NCBI GenBank assembly: GCA_026193435.1
Contig: JAPHUN010000101.1
Location: 1 to 7,482 of the forward strand
DNA from: Chlorobium sp.
Lineage (GTDB): Bacteria; Bacteroidota; Chlorobiia; Chlorobiales; Chlorobiaceae
DNA: 7,482 nt
Direction: 5' to 3'
Both the position numbers and the translations under genes were made by a program. Positions within the stretch are counted from its first letter, which is position 1; every line of letters starts with the position of its first letter. The notes under the pieces are model-generated. The model had not been told where the DNA came from, did no database searches, and saw only the letters and a list, made by a program, of their open reading frames with translations. Positions 1 through 5,958 of the stretch are shown piece by piece.

Positions 1-60
1 TATCGAGGCCACGCCGGTGGTAAGTCGGAAAAAGGCGGATCAGCTCCAAGGAAAAAGTAA
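1..60 (+). CDS. rpsS: 30S ribosomal protein S19, C-terminal end (partial)
   Basis: The window opens inside a gene in frame 1 that reads YRGHAGGKSEKGGSAPRKK and stops at TAA 58-60. The RGHAGGKS(E)K run is the conserved C-terminal end of S19, a 30S head protein that pairs with S13 near the A-site finger. The remaining tail is short, basic and lineage-variable, as usual for this protein. Its place directly before rplV is the standard S10-operon order (rplB-rpsS-rplV). Only the last 19 residues are present, so nothing can be said about the start or the full length. Confidence 0.9.
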   Translation, partial: YRGHAGGKSEKGGSAPRKK

Positions 61-89
61 ACAGAATAACGCGGAAAGGTTAAGAAGAC

Positions 90-443
90 ATGCAAGCTAA
101 AGCAGTATTACGGCACACGCCGACATCGCCCAGAAAGATGCGCATTGTGGCGGGTCTTATTCGCGGGAAACAGGTTGACCAGGCAAAGGCAATCCTGATG
201 AACTCGACAAAGGCAGCATCCCGCAACGTAATGCAGACTCTCAAGTCCGCGGTTGCAAACTATTCCCAGAAGAACCCTGATACAAGGGCTGGTGATAATG
301 ACTTGTTTATCAAGGAGATATTTGTCGACGAAGGACCGACCATCAAACGTATGCTACCAGCGCCTATGGGTCGAGCGTACAGGATTCGTAAACGTTCGAA
401 CCATTTGACGATAATCGTCGATACGGTTAATCCAGTATCATAA
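90..443 (+). CDS. rplV: 50S ribosomal protein L22
   Basis: This 117-residue protein has the usual L22 size. It binds 23S rRNA, and its long beta-hairpin lines the narrow part of the peptide exit tunnel. Visible landmarks are [20 protein letters not shown] at about residues 8-27, the helical globular part to about residue 60, and the hairpin [26 protein letters not shown] at about 80-105, followed by the closing strand LTIIVD. The tip reads MLPAPMGRA where E. coli has a more basic sequence, a form I associate with Bacteroidota/Chlorobiota. The ATG follows a GGAAAGG at 73-79, a plausible though slightly distant ribosome binding site. The gene is 29 nt after rpsS and 21 nt before rpsC. Confidence 0.98.
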   Translation: MQAKAVLRHTPTSPRKMRIVAGLIRGKQVDQAKAILMNSTKAASRNVMQTLKSAVANYSQKNPDTRAGDNDLFIKEIFVDEGPTIKRMLPAPMGRAYRIRKRSNHLTIIVDTVNPVS

Positions 444-452
444 ATAAACAAC

Positions 453-458
453 AAGGAG
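453..458 (+). promoter_or_regulatory. Ribosome binding site of rpsC, fixing a TTG start
   Basis: AAGGAG is the best Shine-Dalgarno match in the window. It ends 6 nt before a TTG at 465. The peptide from that TTG ([13 protein letters not shown]) matches the universal S3 N-terminus, and there is no in-frame ATG nearby, so the site decides for the TTG start. Confidence 0.85.
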
Positions 459-464
459 CTAACA

Positions 465-1223
465 TTGGGTCAGAAAGTTCATCCTACTGGATTCAGATTG
501 GGTATAATAAAGGACTGGACATCAAGGTGGTACGATGACGGGCCGGTGATCGCAGAGAAAATCAAGCAGGATCAGGTCATTCGCAACTATGTCAACACAC
601 GATTGAAGAAAGAGCGCGCAGGAGTCGCCAGAATCGTTATCGAGCGTACGACCAAGCATATCAAGATCAATATTTTTGCTGCTCGTCCAGGTGCTGTTGT
701 CGGTAGAAAAGGTGAAGAGATCAACAATCTTTCGCAGGAACTGAACCGTATCACCGGTAAAGAGGTAAAAATAGATGTTGTAGAAGTTGTCAAGCCGGAA
801 GTGGAAGCGCAGCTTATCGGTGAAAATATCGCATACCAGCTAGAAAACCGGGTCTCTTTCCGACGAGCGATGAAGCAGGCGATTCAGCAGGCGATGCGTG
901 CCGGGGCGGAAGGTATCCGCATCAGATGTGCAGGAAGGCTTGGCGGTGTGGAGATCGCCCGTTCTGAACAGTATAAGGAAGGCAAAATTCCCCTGCATAC
1001 TATTCGTGCAAATGTCGACTATGCAAGCGTAACCGCTCATACAATCGCAGGAGCTATCGGAATCAAGGTATGGGTCTATAAAGGAGAGGTTCTTGTTCAG
1101 CGTATCGACGCTGTTGAAGAGGAGGAGATGAAGAAAATCAGAGATCGCAGAAACGATCAGAGATCCAGAGGCGGAAGAGATTCACGTAACAAAAGACGCC
1201 GCAGACCGAAAAACACAGCCTGA
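465..1223 (+). CDS. rpsC: 30S ribosomal protein S3
   Basis: S3 sits on the solvent side of the 30S head at the mRNA entry channel and has helicase-like contacts with incoming mRNA. The 252-residue product begins [14 protein letters not shown], the invariant S3 start, and the KH domain carries its GxxG loop as GRKG at residues 80-83 ([14 protein letters not shown]). The C-terminal domain includes [20 protein letters not shown] and [10 protein letters not shown], followed by [11 protein letters not shown] disordered Arg/Lys-rich tail from about residue 225 ([13 protein letters not shown], then KRRRRPK) makes it somewhat longer than the E. coli protein. Initiation is at TTG with a strong AAGGAG. 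It lies 21 nt after rplV and 51 nt before rplP. Confidence 0.98.
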   Translation: MGQKVHPTGFRLGIIKDWTSRWYDDGPVIAEKIKQDQVIRNYVNTRLKKERAGVARIVIERTTKHIKINIFAARPGAVVGRKGEEINNLSQELNRITGKEVKIDVVEVVKPEVEAQLIGENIAYQLENRVSFRRAMKQAIQQAMRAGAEGIRIRCAGRLGGVEIARSEQYKEGKIPLHTIRANVDYASVTAHTIAGAIGIKVWVYKGEVLVQRIDAVEEEEMKKIRDRRNDQRSRGGRDSRNKRRRRPKNTA

Positions 1224-1274
1224 GAGAGAAAAAGATAAGATCTTTACAATCAGAAAAAGAATGGAGTTGCCGGT

Positions 1275-1694
1275 ATGTTAATGCCGAAGAGAGTAAAATA
1301 TAGAAAGGTTCAGCGCGGCAAGATGAAGGGCGATGCGCAGCGTGGGACAACTATCAGCTTTGGTTCATATGGATTGAAAGCTCTTGAGCCTGCATGGATC
1401 ACCAACCGTCAGATCGAGGCTGCTCGTATAGCGATGAACAGATATATGAAAAGGGATGGAAAGATCTGGATAAGAATATTTCCGGATAAACCTGTCACGA
1501 AAAAGGCTGCTGAAACACGCATGGGATCTGGAAAGGGATCTCCCGAGTTCTGGGTATCTGTTGTAAAACCCGGCAGGATCATGTTCGAGGCAGATGGTAT
1601 ACCGCTGGATGTTGCTACCGAGGCATTCAGACTGGCTGCCAAGAAGCTGCCGATCAAGACAAAGTTTATCGTTCGGCCTGATCTTGAAGGCTAA
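1275..1694 (+). CDS. rplP: 50S ribosomal protein L16
   Basis: L16 helps build the A-site and elbow-binding region of the 50S subunit and is a late assembly protein. The 139-residue product has the family's normal length and start ([15 protein letters not shown]). [20 protein letters not shown] and [16 protein letters not shown] follow. [27 protein letters not shown] contains the conserved Arg before MGxGKG, the residue hydroxylated in some bacteria. It ends with [15 protein letters not shown] second in-frame ATG lies two codons in (1281), but the MLMPKR start is the conserved one. GGAG at 1263-1266, 8 nt upstream, supports 1275. Confidence 0.98.
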   Translation: MLMPKRVKYRKVQRGKMKGDAQRGTTISFGSYGLKALEPAWITNRQIEAARIAMNRYMKRDGKIWIRIFPDKPVTKKAAETRMGSGKGSPEFWVSVVKPGRIMFEADGIPLDVATEAFRLAAKKLPIKTKFIVRPDLEG

Positions 1695-1720
1695 TGTTCT
1701 AAACAGTCAGAATATATATC

Positions 1721-1927
1721 ATGAGAAAAGAAGAAATAGCAGCAATGAGCGAGAAAGAACTTCTCGACAGCATAAAAGAGCTTGAAGATCGGCTTGCGGA
1801 TCTGACATTTTATAAGGTTATCGAACCGCCGCAAAACCCTATGGTATTTCGCAATTCACGTCGTGCTATTGCGAGAATAAAAACCAGGTTGCGTCAGCTT
1901 GAAATGCAGAAAGCCACAGAAGCCTGA
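1721..1927 (+). CDS. rpmC: 50S ribosomal protein L29
   Basis: L29 is a small two-helix protein near the peptide exit tunnel that, with L23, forms the docking surface for trigger factor and SRP. The 68-residue sequence shows helix 1 (MSEKELLDSIKELEDRLADL, about residues 9-28), a linker with YKVIEPPQNPMVF (31-43), then the signature RNSRRAIARIKTRLRQLE. The Pro/Asn-containing linker is the form I recall from Bacteroidota/Chlorobiota. No Shine-Dalgarno is visible before the ATG; the upstream stretch is AT-rich (aatatatatc). A second in-frame ATG at 1745 would remove the conserved N-terminal MRKEEI, so 1721 is preferred. Gap from rplP is 26 nt. Confidence 0.96.
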   Translation: MRKEEIAAMSEKELLDSIKELEDRLADLTFYKVIEPPQNPMVFRNSRRAIARIKTRLRQLEMQKATEA

Positions 1928-1980
1928 GGCGTCCTGCAAGAGGTTATACAGAGAGAGAAACTTAAAACCAGAGAATCGCA

Positions 1981-2250
1981 ATGGTAAAAAGCGCGGAAGT
2001 GAGAAGACGGAAAAAAAGCTGGGTAGGAAAAGTTGTCAGCGATAAAATGGACAAGGCTATAGTGATAGCTATAGAGCGCAGGGTTCAGCACCCGGTGTAC
2101 AAGAAATATTTCAAGAAAACGACTCGTCTGATGGCTCATGATGAAAACAATGATGCGGGCATCGGTGATATCGTGAAGGTTACCGAGTGCAGACCTTTGA
2201 GCAAGAGGAAAAGCTGCCGTCTGGTAGAGGTCGTAGAAAAAGCAAAGTAA
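1981..2250 (+). CDS. rpsQ: 30S ribosomal protein S17
   Basis: S17 is a primary 16S rRNA-binding OB-fold protein of the 30S body. The 89-residue product shows the family core: [26 protein letters not shown] (about 8-33), then [21 protein letters not shown], and the signature [29 protein letters not shown] near the end. Length matches the usual 80-90 residues. The upstream GAGA at 1971-1974 is only a weak ribosome binding site. A 53-nt gap after rpmC holds no feature I can identify. This gene ends the part of the cluster that corresponds to the E. coli S10 operon. Confidence 0.98.
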   Translation: MVKSAEVRRRKKSWVGKVVSDKMDKAIVIAIERRVQHPVYKKYFKKTTRLMAHDENNDAGIGDIVKVTECRPLSKRKSCRLVEVVEKAK

Positions 2251-2255
2251 GCTTG

Positions 2256-2274
2256 TTTTTCATTTTCATTTTTT
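2256..2274 (+). other. Pyrimidine-rich tract before rplN
   Basis: The rpsQ-rplN gap contains three T runs separated by CA (tttttCAttttCAtttttt), then AATAAAGG. There is no GC-rich stem in front of it, so it is not an intrinsic terminator. In an mRNA such a U-rich leader can serve as a landing site for ribosomal protein S1 or as a ribosome standby site, or it may only be a transcription pause. Its position at the junction of the S10-type and spc-type gene sets is the reason to list it; function is inferred. Confidence 0.35.
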
Positions 2275-2292
2275 AATAAAGGTTGAAGTACG

Positions 2293-2661
2293 ATGATCCA
2301 GAAAGAGACAAATCTGGTTGTAGCCGATAACAGCGGCGCGAAAAAAGTTCGATGCATACATGTGTTTGGTGGTACAGGAAGACGTTATGCCAGCCTCGGT
2401 GATCAGATAATGGTAACTGTCAAGGCAGCCGTTCCTGGTGGAGTTGTCAAGAAAAAAGAGGTGACAAAAGCTGTTGTCGTCCGGTGTGCAAAAGAAAAGA
2501 GAAGAAAGGACGGGTCATATATTCGTTTCGACGAAAATGCGGTTGTACTTCTCAATGCTCAGGGAGAGCCCCGCGGAACACGTATCTTCGGCCCGGTCGC
2601 CCGTGAGCTCAGGGACAAAAAGTATATGAAGATTGTTTCTCTTGCGCCTGAAGTATTGTAA
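2293..2661 (+). CDS. rplN: 50S ribosomal protein L14
   Basis: L14 binds 23S rRNA at the subunit interface, forms an intersubunit bridge, and is the docking site of the silencing factor RsfS. The product is 122 residues, the canonical length. It starts [24 protein letters not shown], carries the signature [29 protein letters not shown] (about 37-65), and ends with [42 protein letters not shown]. An AAAGG at 2278-2282 lies 10 nt before the ATG. It is the first gene of the spc-type set and is followed after only 15 nt by a tRNA gene. Confidence 0.99.
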   Translation: MIQKETNLVVADNSGAKKVRCIHVFGGTGRRYASLGDQIMVTVKAAVPGGVVKKKEVTKAVVVRCAKEKRRKDGSYIRFDENAVVLLNAQGEPRGTRIFGPVARELRDKKYMKIVSLAPEVL

Positions 2662-2676
2662 GGCAGGAAACGAAAA

Positions 2677-2749
2677 GCGGGAGTAACTCAGCTGGTAGAG
2701 TCACAGCCTTCCAAGCTGTTGGTCGCGGGTTCGAATCCCGTCTCCCGCT
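2677..2749 (+). tRNA. tRNA-Gly, anticodon UCC
   Basis: A full cloverleaf can be drawn by hand. The acceptor stem is GCGGGAG (2677-2683) with CTCCCGC (2742-2748), and the D stem is ACTC (2686-2689) with GAGT (2698-2701), with GG in the loop. The anticodon stem is ACAGC (2703-2707) with GCTGT (2715-2719), and the loop CTTCCAA puts the anticodon TCC at 2710-2712. The variable loop is TGGTC. The T stem is GCGGG with CCCGT (one G-T pair), closing a TTCGAAT loop. The discriminator is T73, as expected for bacterial glycine tRNA. It decodes GGA (and by wobble GGG). CCA is not encoded (CAT follows), so the tail must be added enzymatically. It lies 15 nt after rplN and 34 nt before rplX, same strand, so it is probably cut out of the ribosomal-protein transcript. 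Confidence 0.97.
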
Positions 2750-2783
2750 CATGATTTTGTGAAATATATCTCTGGAATGAAAC

Positions 2784-3026
2784 ATGAAAACAGGTATTAA
2801 GCAGGTTAAGCTGCATGTAAGAAAGAACGACACCGTTCTTGTAATAGCAGGCAATGACAAAGGGAAAACAGGAAAGGTCCTGAGAGTTTTTCCCCAGAAG
2901 AACAGAGTGATCGTTGAAGGGGTGAATATCCGGAAGCGTCATGTACGTCCAACGCAGAGTCATCCTCAAGGTGCTATCATCGAGCGTGAATTTCCGATTC
3001 ATGCTTCAAATGTGAAGAAGAGTTAA
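2784..3026 (+). CDS. rplX: 50S ribosomal protein L24
   Basis: L24 is an early 50S assembly protein next to the exit tunnel. The 80-residue product has a KOW motif at about residues 14-33 ([20 protein letters not shown]), then [24 protein letters not shown] and [15 protein letters not shown]. It stops right after the SNV strand, so it lacks the C-terminal extension of the roughly 100-residue homologues; this is a known shorter form, and the coding frame shows no damage. Only a weak GGA (2774-2776) precedes the ATG. Because a tRNA lies just upstream, its mature mRNA would have a 5' end created by tRNA processing unless it is transcribed separately. Confidence 0.96.
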   Translation: MKTGIKQVKLHVRKNDTVLVIAGNDKGKTGKVLRVFPQKNRVIVEGVNIRKRHVRPTQSHPQGAIIEREFPIHASNVKKS

Positions 3027-3043
3027 TCAGTTCAAGAATCACC

Positions 3044-3067
3044 GCAGAATGACCAAGACCATTCTGC
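3044..3067 (+). promoter_or_regulatory. Perfect 8-bp hairpin in the rplX-rplE gap
   Basis: GCAGAATG (3044-3051) is exactly complementary to CATTCTGC (3060-3067), with an 8-nt loop ACCAAGAC. There is no T run after it, so it does not look like a terminator. It ends 3 nt before the first possible rplE ATG (3071) and 18 nt before the preferred one (3086). In E. coli, S8 represses the spc operon by binding mRNA around the rplE start, so this is the right place for a regulatory RNA element. The simple stem lacks the internal-loop core of known S8 sites, so the protein partner is unknown. Confidence 0.45.
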
Positions 3068-3085
3068 TCAATGTTACAGAAGAAG

Positions 3086-3676
3086 ATGTCAGAGAAAAAA
3101 GAAAAAGTGAACCCTACGGAGCAACAGAAGGCTCGTCTGGAGATTACCTACAAGGACAAGGTTGTTCCGGCTCTGATGGAGCGGTTCAAGTATAAAAATA
3201 TTATGATGGTGCCGAGGCTGACCAAAATATCGGTAAACATTGGTGTGGGAGAAGCTGCGGCAGAACCGAAACTTCTTGAAACAGCGATTCAGGAACTCTC
3301 TCAGATAACCGGCCAGCAACCTCAGATTCGCAAGGCGAGAAAAGCTATTTCCAACTTCAAGCTTCGCGAGGGCCAGGCTATAGGCTGCAGAGTTACCATG
3401 AGGAAGAAATATATGTATGAATTTCTGGAAAGGTTTGTTACATTGGCCGTTCCGAGAATTCGTGATTTCCGGGGTTTAAGTACGACGAGTTTTGATGGTC
3501 GGGGAAATTATTCTGTCGGTGTTCGAGAACAGATTATTTTTCCTGAAATAGATATTGACAAAGTGCCGAGAATTCAGGGTATGGATATCAGTTTTGTGAC
3601 GACAGCGAAAACTGATGAAGAGGCATTTGCTCTGCTCACCGAGCTTGGTATGCCGTTTAGAAAAAAGAATAACTAA
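3086..3676 (+). CDS. rplE: 50S ribosomal protein L5
   Basis: L5 binds 5S rRNA in the central protuberance and contacts the P-site tRNA and S13. The core matches the family closely: [32 protein letters not shown], then [70 protein letters not shown] and a closing [16 protein letters not shown] segment follow (here [17 protein letters not shown]). Two in-frame ATGs exist. From 3086 the protein is 196 residues beginning [15 protein letters not shown]; from 3071 it would be 201 with MLQKK added. I prefer 3086, because 3071 sits directly behind a hairpin with no Shine-Dalgarno, whereas a weak GAAG lies just ahead of 3086. Either way the protein has about 15 extra charged N-terminal residues compared with E. 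coli. rpsN follows after 16 nt. Confidence 0.96.
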   Translation: MSEKKEKVNPTEQQKARLEITYKDKVVPALMERFKYKNIMMVPRLTKISVNIGVGEAAAEPKLLETAIQELSQITGQQPQIRKARKAISNFKLREGQAIGCRVTMRKKYMYEFLERFVTLAVPRIRDFRGLSTTSFDGRGNYSVGVREQIIFPEIDIDKVPRIQGMDISFVTTAKTDEEAFALLTELGMPFRKKNN

Positions 3677-3692
3677 ACAATCAAGAGAAAAG

Positions 3693-3962
3693 ATGGCAAA
3701 GAAAAGCGTGATCGCAAGAAATGAGAAAAGAAAAGCGCTGGTTGAAAAATATGCCGCTAAGCGTGATCAGCTGAAAAAAGCCGGAGATTATGAGGCACTC
3801 AGCAAGCTTCCGAGAGACAGCGCATCATGCAGAGTAAGGACCCGTTGTGTACTGACCGGTAGAGGGCGTGGTGTCTATGAGAAATTTGGTCTCTGTCGCC
3901 AGATGTTCCGCAAGCTGGCACTTGAAGGCAAACTGCCCGGAATAAAAAAAGCAAGCTGGTAA
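3693..3962 (+). CDS. rpsN: 30S ribosomal protein S14, zinc-independent type
   Basis: S14 is a head protein of the 30S subunit that binds late beside S3, S10 and S19. The frame is open further upstream into rplE, but the family start is [20 protein letters not shown] at 3693, giving 89 residues, normal for the long form lacking a zinc ribbon. The C-terminal half [40 protein letters not shown] is unmistakable. Zinc-type S14 has two CxxC pairs here; this protein keeps only the first Cys of each (C52 and C68), with T55 and M71 at the second positions, so it should not bind zinc in the usual way. A weak purine-rich AAGAGAAAAG precedes the ATG, which is 16 nt after rplE. Confidence 0.97.
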   Translation: MAKKSVIARNEKRKALVEKYAAKRDQLKKAGDYEALSKLPRDSASCRVRTRCVLTGRGRGVYEKFGLCRQMFRKLALEGKLPGIKKASW

Positions 3963-3975
3963 GAAGGCCGGTGCT

Positions 3976-4014
3976 ATGAAGTGCGACAAATGTGTTCATT
4001 TTGAAAGTAATTAA
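3976..4014 (+). CDS. Possible 12-codon mini-ORF with a CxxC motif upstream of rpsH
   Basis: In the 61-nt gap between rpsN and rpsH, ATG at 3976 opens a reading frame MKCDKCVHFESN ending at TAA 4012-4014. It has GAAGG (3963-3967) 8 nt upstream, a better ribosome binding site than most genes in this window have. The stop lies 9 nt before the rpsH ATG and the two frames are the same, separated by TAA and three sense codons. The peptide has C-x-x-C-x-H, a pattern seen in metal-binding knuckles. It could be a translated leader that feeds ribosomes to rpsH, a short free peptide, or chance. I recognise no family and there is no conservation evidence here. Confidence 0.3.
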   Translation: MKCDKCVHFESN

Positions 4015-4023
4015 CAGTGTATC

Positions 4024-4419
4024 ATGCCTGTAACCGATTCTATCGCAGATTATATTACCCGTATCAGAAATGCGGGGAACGCAAGTAACAAAACTACGGA
4101 TATTCCGTATTCCAAGCTGAAAGAGAACCTTTCCAGACTGCTTGTTGAGAAAGGCTACATCAAGAGCTATACGGTCATAACATCAGAGCAGTTCCCTTTT
4201 ATACGGATCGATCTGAAGTATACCGACAGCGGTAAGCCGGCTATCAAGGAGATAACCAGAGTCAGTAAGCCCGGAAGAAGAACCTATGAGGGCAAGGATC
4301 TAAAAAAATATCTGGGTGGTCTGGGACTTTTCATTCTTTCAACCTCGAGGGGTGTTCTTACTGATAAAGAGGCCAGAGAGCAGGGTATCGGTGGTGAAGT
4401 TCTGTTCCGTATTCTTTAA
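4024..4419 (+). CDS. rpsH: 30S ribosomal protein S8
   Basis: S8 is a primary binder of 16S rRNA helix 21 in the central domain and, in E. coli, the autogenous translational repressor of the spc operon. The 131-residue product has normal length, starting [40 protein letters not shown]. The RNA-binding C-terminus reads [14 protein letters not shown] (here [17 protein letters not shown]), then [32 protein letters not shown], with the signature STSRGVLT and GIGGE intact. No Shine-Dalgarno precedes this ATG (gtaattaacagtgtatc), unlike the mini-ORF just before it, so translation may depend on ribosomes arriving from upstream. rplF follows after 28 nt. Confidence 0.98.
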   Translation: MPVTDSIADYITRIRNAGNASNKTTDIPYSKLKENLSRLLVEKGYIKSYTVITSEQFPFIRIDLKYTDSGKPAIKEITRVSKPGRRTYEGKDLKKYLGGLGLFILSTSRGVLTDKEAREQGIGGEVLFRIL

Positions 4420-4447
4420 TTAACAAGCCAAAGCGTTTAGGGATATC

Positions 4448-4987
4448 ATGTCAAGAATAGGAAAAATGCCAATCAAGCTGGCAGAGCAGGCGAAGATTGA
4501 GATAAAGGATAATGTTATCAGAGTTTCAGGTCCGAAAGGAAATCTTGAACAGAGACTGGTACCGGAAGTTACTGTAGATATTGCCGATGGCCAGGTTGTC
4601 GTTACACGTATCGACGACAGCAAACGGTCAAGAGCCATGCACGGTTTGTATAGAATGCTCATCAGCAACATGCTGGAAGGGGTGACAAGCGGGTTCAGTA
4701 AAAAACTACTTATCAACGGTGTCGGTTTCCGTGCAGAGAAAAAAGCGGAGTTTCTTGCGTTGACGCTTGGGTATTCTCATATGATTTACTTTAAAGCGCC
4801 TGAAGAAATCGCTATCGAATGTCCGGATCCTACATCCATAGTGGTCAGTGGTATCGATAAGGCTCTTGTTGGTCAGGTTGCCGCTAAAATCCGATCATTC
4901 CGTAAGCCTGAACCCTATCGCGGCAAGGGTATACGATATTCGGATGAGTTTGTACGTCGTAAGGAAGGAAAAACTGCCGGCAAGTAA
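4448..4987 (+). CDS. rplF: 50S ribosomal protein L6
   Basis: L6 lies beside the sarcin-ricin loop and the GTPase-associated region, close to where EF-G and EF-Tu bind. The 179-residue product is the standard two-domain size: an N-terminal repeat starting MSRIGKMPIKLAEQAKIEIKDNVIRVSGPKGNL, and a second repeat around LINGVGFRAEKKAEFLALTLGYSH to VSGIDKALVGQVAAKIRSFRKPEPYRGKGIRY. The last segment, PEPYRGKGIRY, is the L6 signature, followed by a basic tail RRKEGKTAGK. AGGGA at 4439-4443 lies 4 nt before the ATG. It sits between rpsH (28 nt upstream) and rplR (54 nt downstream), the normal spc order. Confidence 0.98.
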   Translation: MSRIGKMPIKLAEQAKIEIKDNVIRVSGPKGNLEQRLVPEVTVDIADGQVVVTRIDDSKRSRAMHGLYRMLISNMLEGVTSGFSKKLLINGVGFRAEKKAEFLALTLGYSHMIYFKAPEEIAIECPDPTSIVVSGIDKALVGQVAAKIRSFRKPEPYRGKGIRYSDEFVRRKEGKTAGK

Positions 4988-5041
4988 TTCGGTAATCAAA
5001 GGCAGGTAACTGTCAGGTAATATAATTTCAGGATAAAGATA

Positions 5042-5401
5042 ATGGGACACGTCGAAAAAGTTGCGCGAAGGCATAAAATCAAAACACGCAGCAAAGCCAG
5101 AGGACAGGGGACTGTCGAAAAACCGAGACTTTGCGTATTCAGAAGTTTATCACAGATTTATGTACAGTTGGTCGATGATGTCAATGGAGCTACCCTATTG
5201 TCTGTTTCGAGCATGTCTAAGGAAAACAAGGGGCTGAAAGGGACAAAATGCGATATCAGTCGTACGATAGGTAAGCAAATTGGTGAAAAAGCCGTTCAGA
5301 AGGGAATTACAAAAGTAGTTTTCGATCGTAACGGATTTCGGTATCATGGCAGAGTACAGGCTCTTGCCGATGGTGCAAGAGAAGCCGGTCTGGTTTTTTA
5401 A
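5042..5401 (+). CDS. rplR: 50S ribosomal protein L18
   Basis: L18 binds 5S rRNA together with L5 and attaches it to the 50S central protuberance. The 119-residue product is of family length. Its basic N-terminus ([16 protein letters not shown], about 6-21) is followed by the conserved core [29 protein letters not shown]. The C-terminal part, [43 protein letters not shown], carries the L18 signature [24 protein letters not shown] (5030-5033) lies 8 nt before the ATG. The 54-nt gap before it contains an imperfect 11-nt tandem repeat (two CAGGTAA copies) and a lone TATAAT, described under findings. Confidence 0.98.
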   Translation: MGHVEKVARRHKIKTRSKARGQGTVEKPRLCVFRSLSQIYVQLVDDVNGATLLSVSSMSKENKGLKGTKCDISRTIGKQIGEKAVQKGITKVVFDRNGFRYHGRVQALADGAREAGLVF

Positions 5402-5422
5402 TACAATACAAAGAGAGTATTC

Positions 5423-5941
5423 ATGGCGAAGAGAACAGCGAACAATATCAAGCCTGGCGAGTTAAATCTGAAAGAGAAGCTGGTTCATATCAACAGAACG
5501 GCTAAAGTTGTCAAAGGTGGAAAAAGATTCGGTTTCAATGCTATCGTTGTTGTAGGTGACAAGGACGGTCATGTCGGCTTCGGGCTCGGAAAGGCCAATG
5601 AGGTTCAGGATGCGATTGCGAAAGGTGTTGAGGATGGCAAGAAGAACGTGATAAAAGTACCGATTGTAAAGGGTACTATTCCGCATCAGATTATTGCCAG
5701 ATATGGATCTGCTAAAGTTATGATGAAGCCTGCGACACCGGGAACGGGGCTGATCGCCGGCGGTGCGGTTCGTGCCGTACTTGAAATGGCAGGTATACAT
5801 GATATTCTTGCGAAATCGCTTGGTTCGTCCAATCCTCATAACGTGGTGAAAGCCGCGATTAGTGGCCTGGAAAGTATATCGGATGCCTATGACGTAGCGG
5901 AGAGACGCTCAAAAAGTCTGAAAGAGGTTTTTGAAAGCTAA
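5423..5941 (+). CDS. rpsE: 30S ribosomal protein S5
   Basis: S5 acts at the mRNA entry and in decoding accuracy, touching helix 34 where spectinomycin binds. The 172-residue product has a short variable N-terminus, then the double-stranded-RNA-binding-like domain with [36 protein letters not shown] (about 30-65). The second domain carries [63 protein letters not shown]. The spectinomycin-contact loop VKGGKRF shows no deletion. A purine-rich AGAGAG (5412-5417) serves as a weak ribosome binding site. It lies 21 nt after rplR and 17 nt before rpmD. Confidence 0.98.
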   Translation: MAKRTANNIKPGELNLKEKLVHINRTAKVVKGGKRFGFNAIVVVGDKDGHVGFGLGKANEVQDAIAKGVEDGKKNVIKVPIVKGTIPHQIIARYGSAKVMMKPATPGTGLIAGGAVRAVLEMAGIHDILAKSLGSSNPHNVVKAAISGLESISDAYDVAERRSKSLKEVFES

Positions 5942-5958
5942 AAAGAGCTTGGTGAAAA

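Noticed and set aside
1230..1245. Small hairpin AAGAT/ATCTT in the rpsC-rplP gap as a terminator or regulatory stem
   Set aside because: Only 5 AT-rich pairs with a 3-nt loop and no T run; too weak to support.
2609..3002. Minus-strand frames across the tRNA, with peptides such as RRDSNPRPTAWKA and ETGFEPATNSLEG
   Set aside because: These strings are the antisense translation of a tRNA gene, a well-known source of spurious hypothetical proteins in databases. They overlap the tRNA and the strongly conserved rplX on the other strand.
3615..3692. Upstream extension of the rpsN frame into rplE
   Set aside because: The extra residues lie within the conserved L5 C-terminus in another frame; the S14 family start MAKKS at 3693 is clear.
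5400..5421. AATAC repeat and a 5-bp AATAC/GTATT stem around the rpsE ribosome site
   Set aside because: The stem is short and AT-rich, so it is expected by chance and probably unstable.
5462..5839. 125-residue minus-strand frame opposite rpsE
   Set aside because: It is a shadow of a fully conserved S5 gene, shows no family resemblance, and has no operon context of its own.
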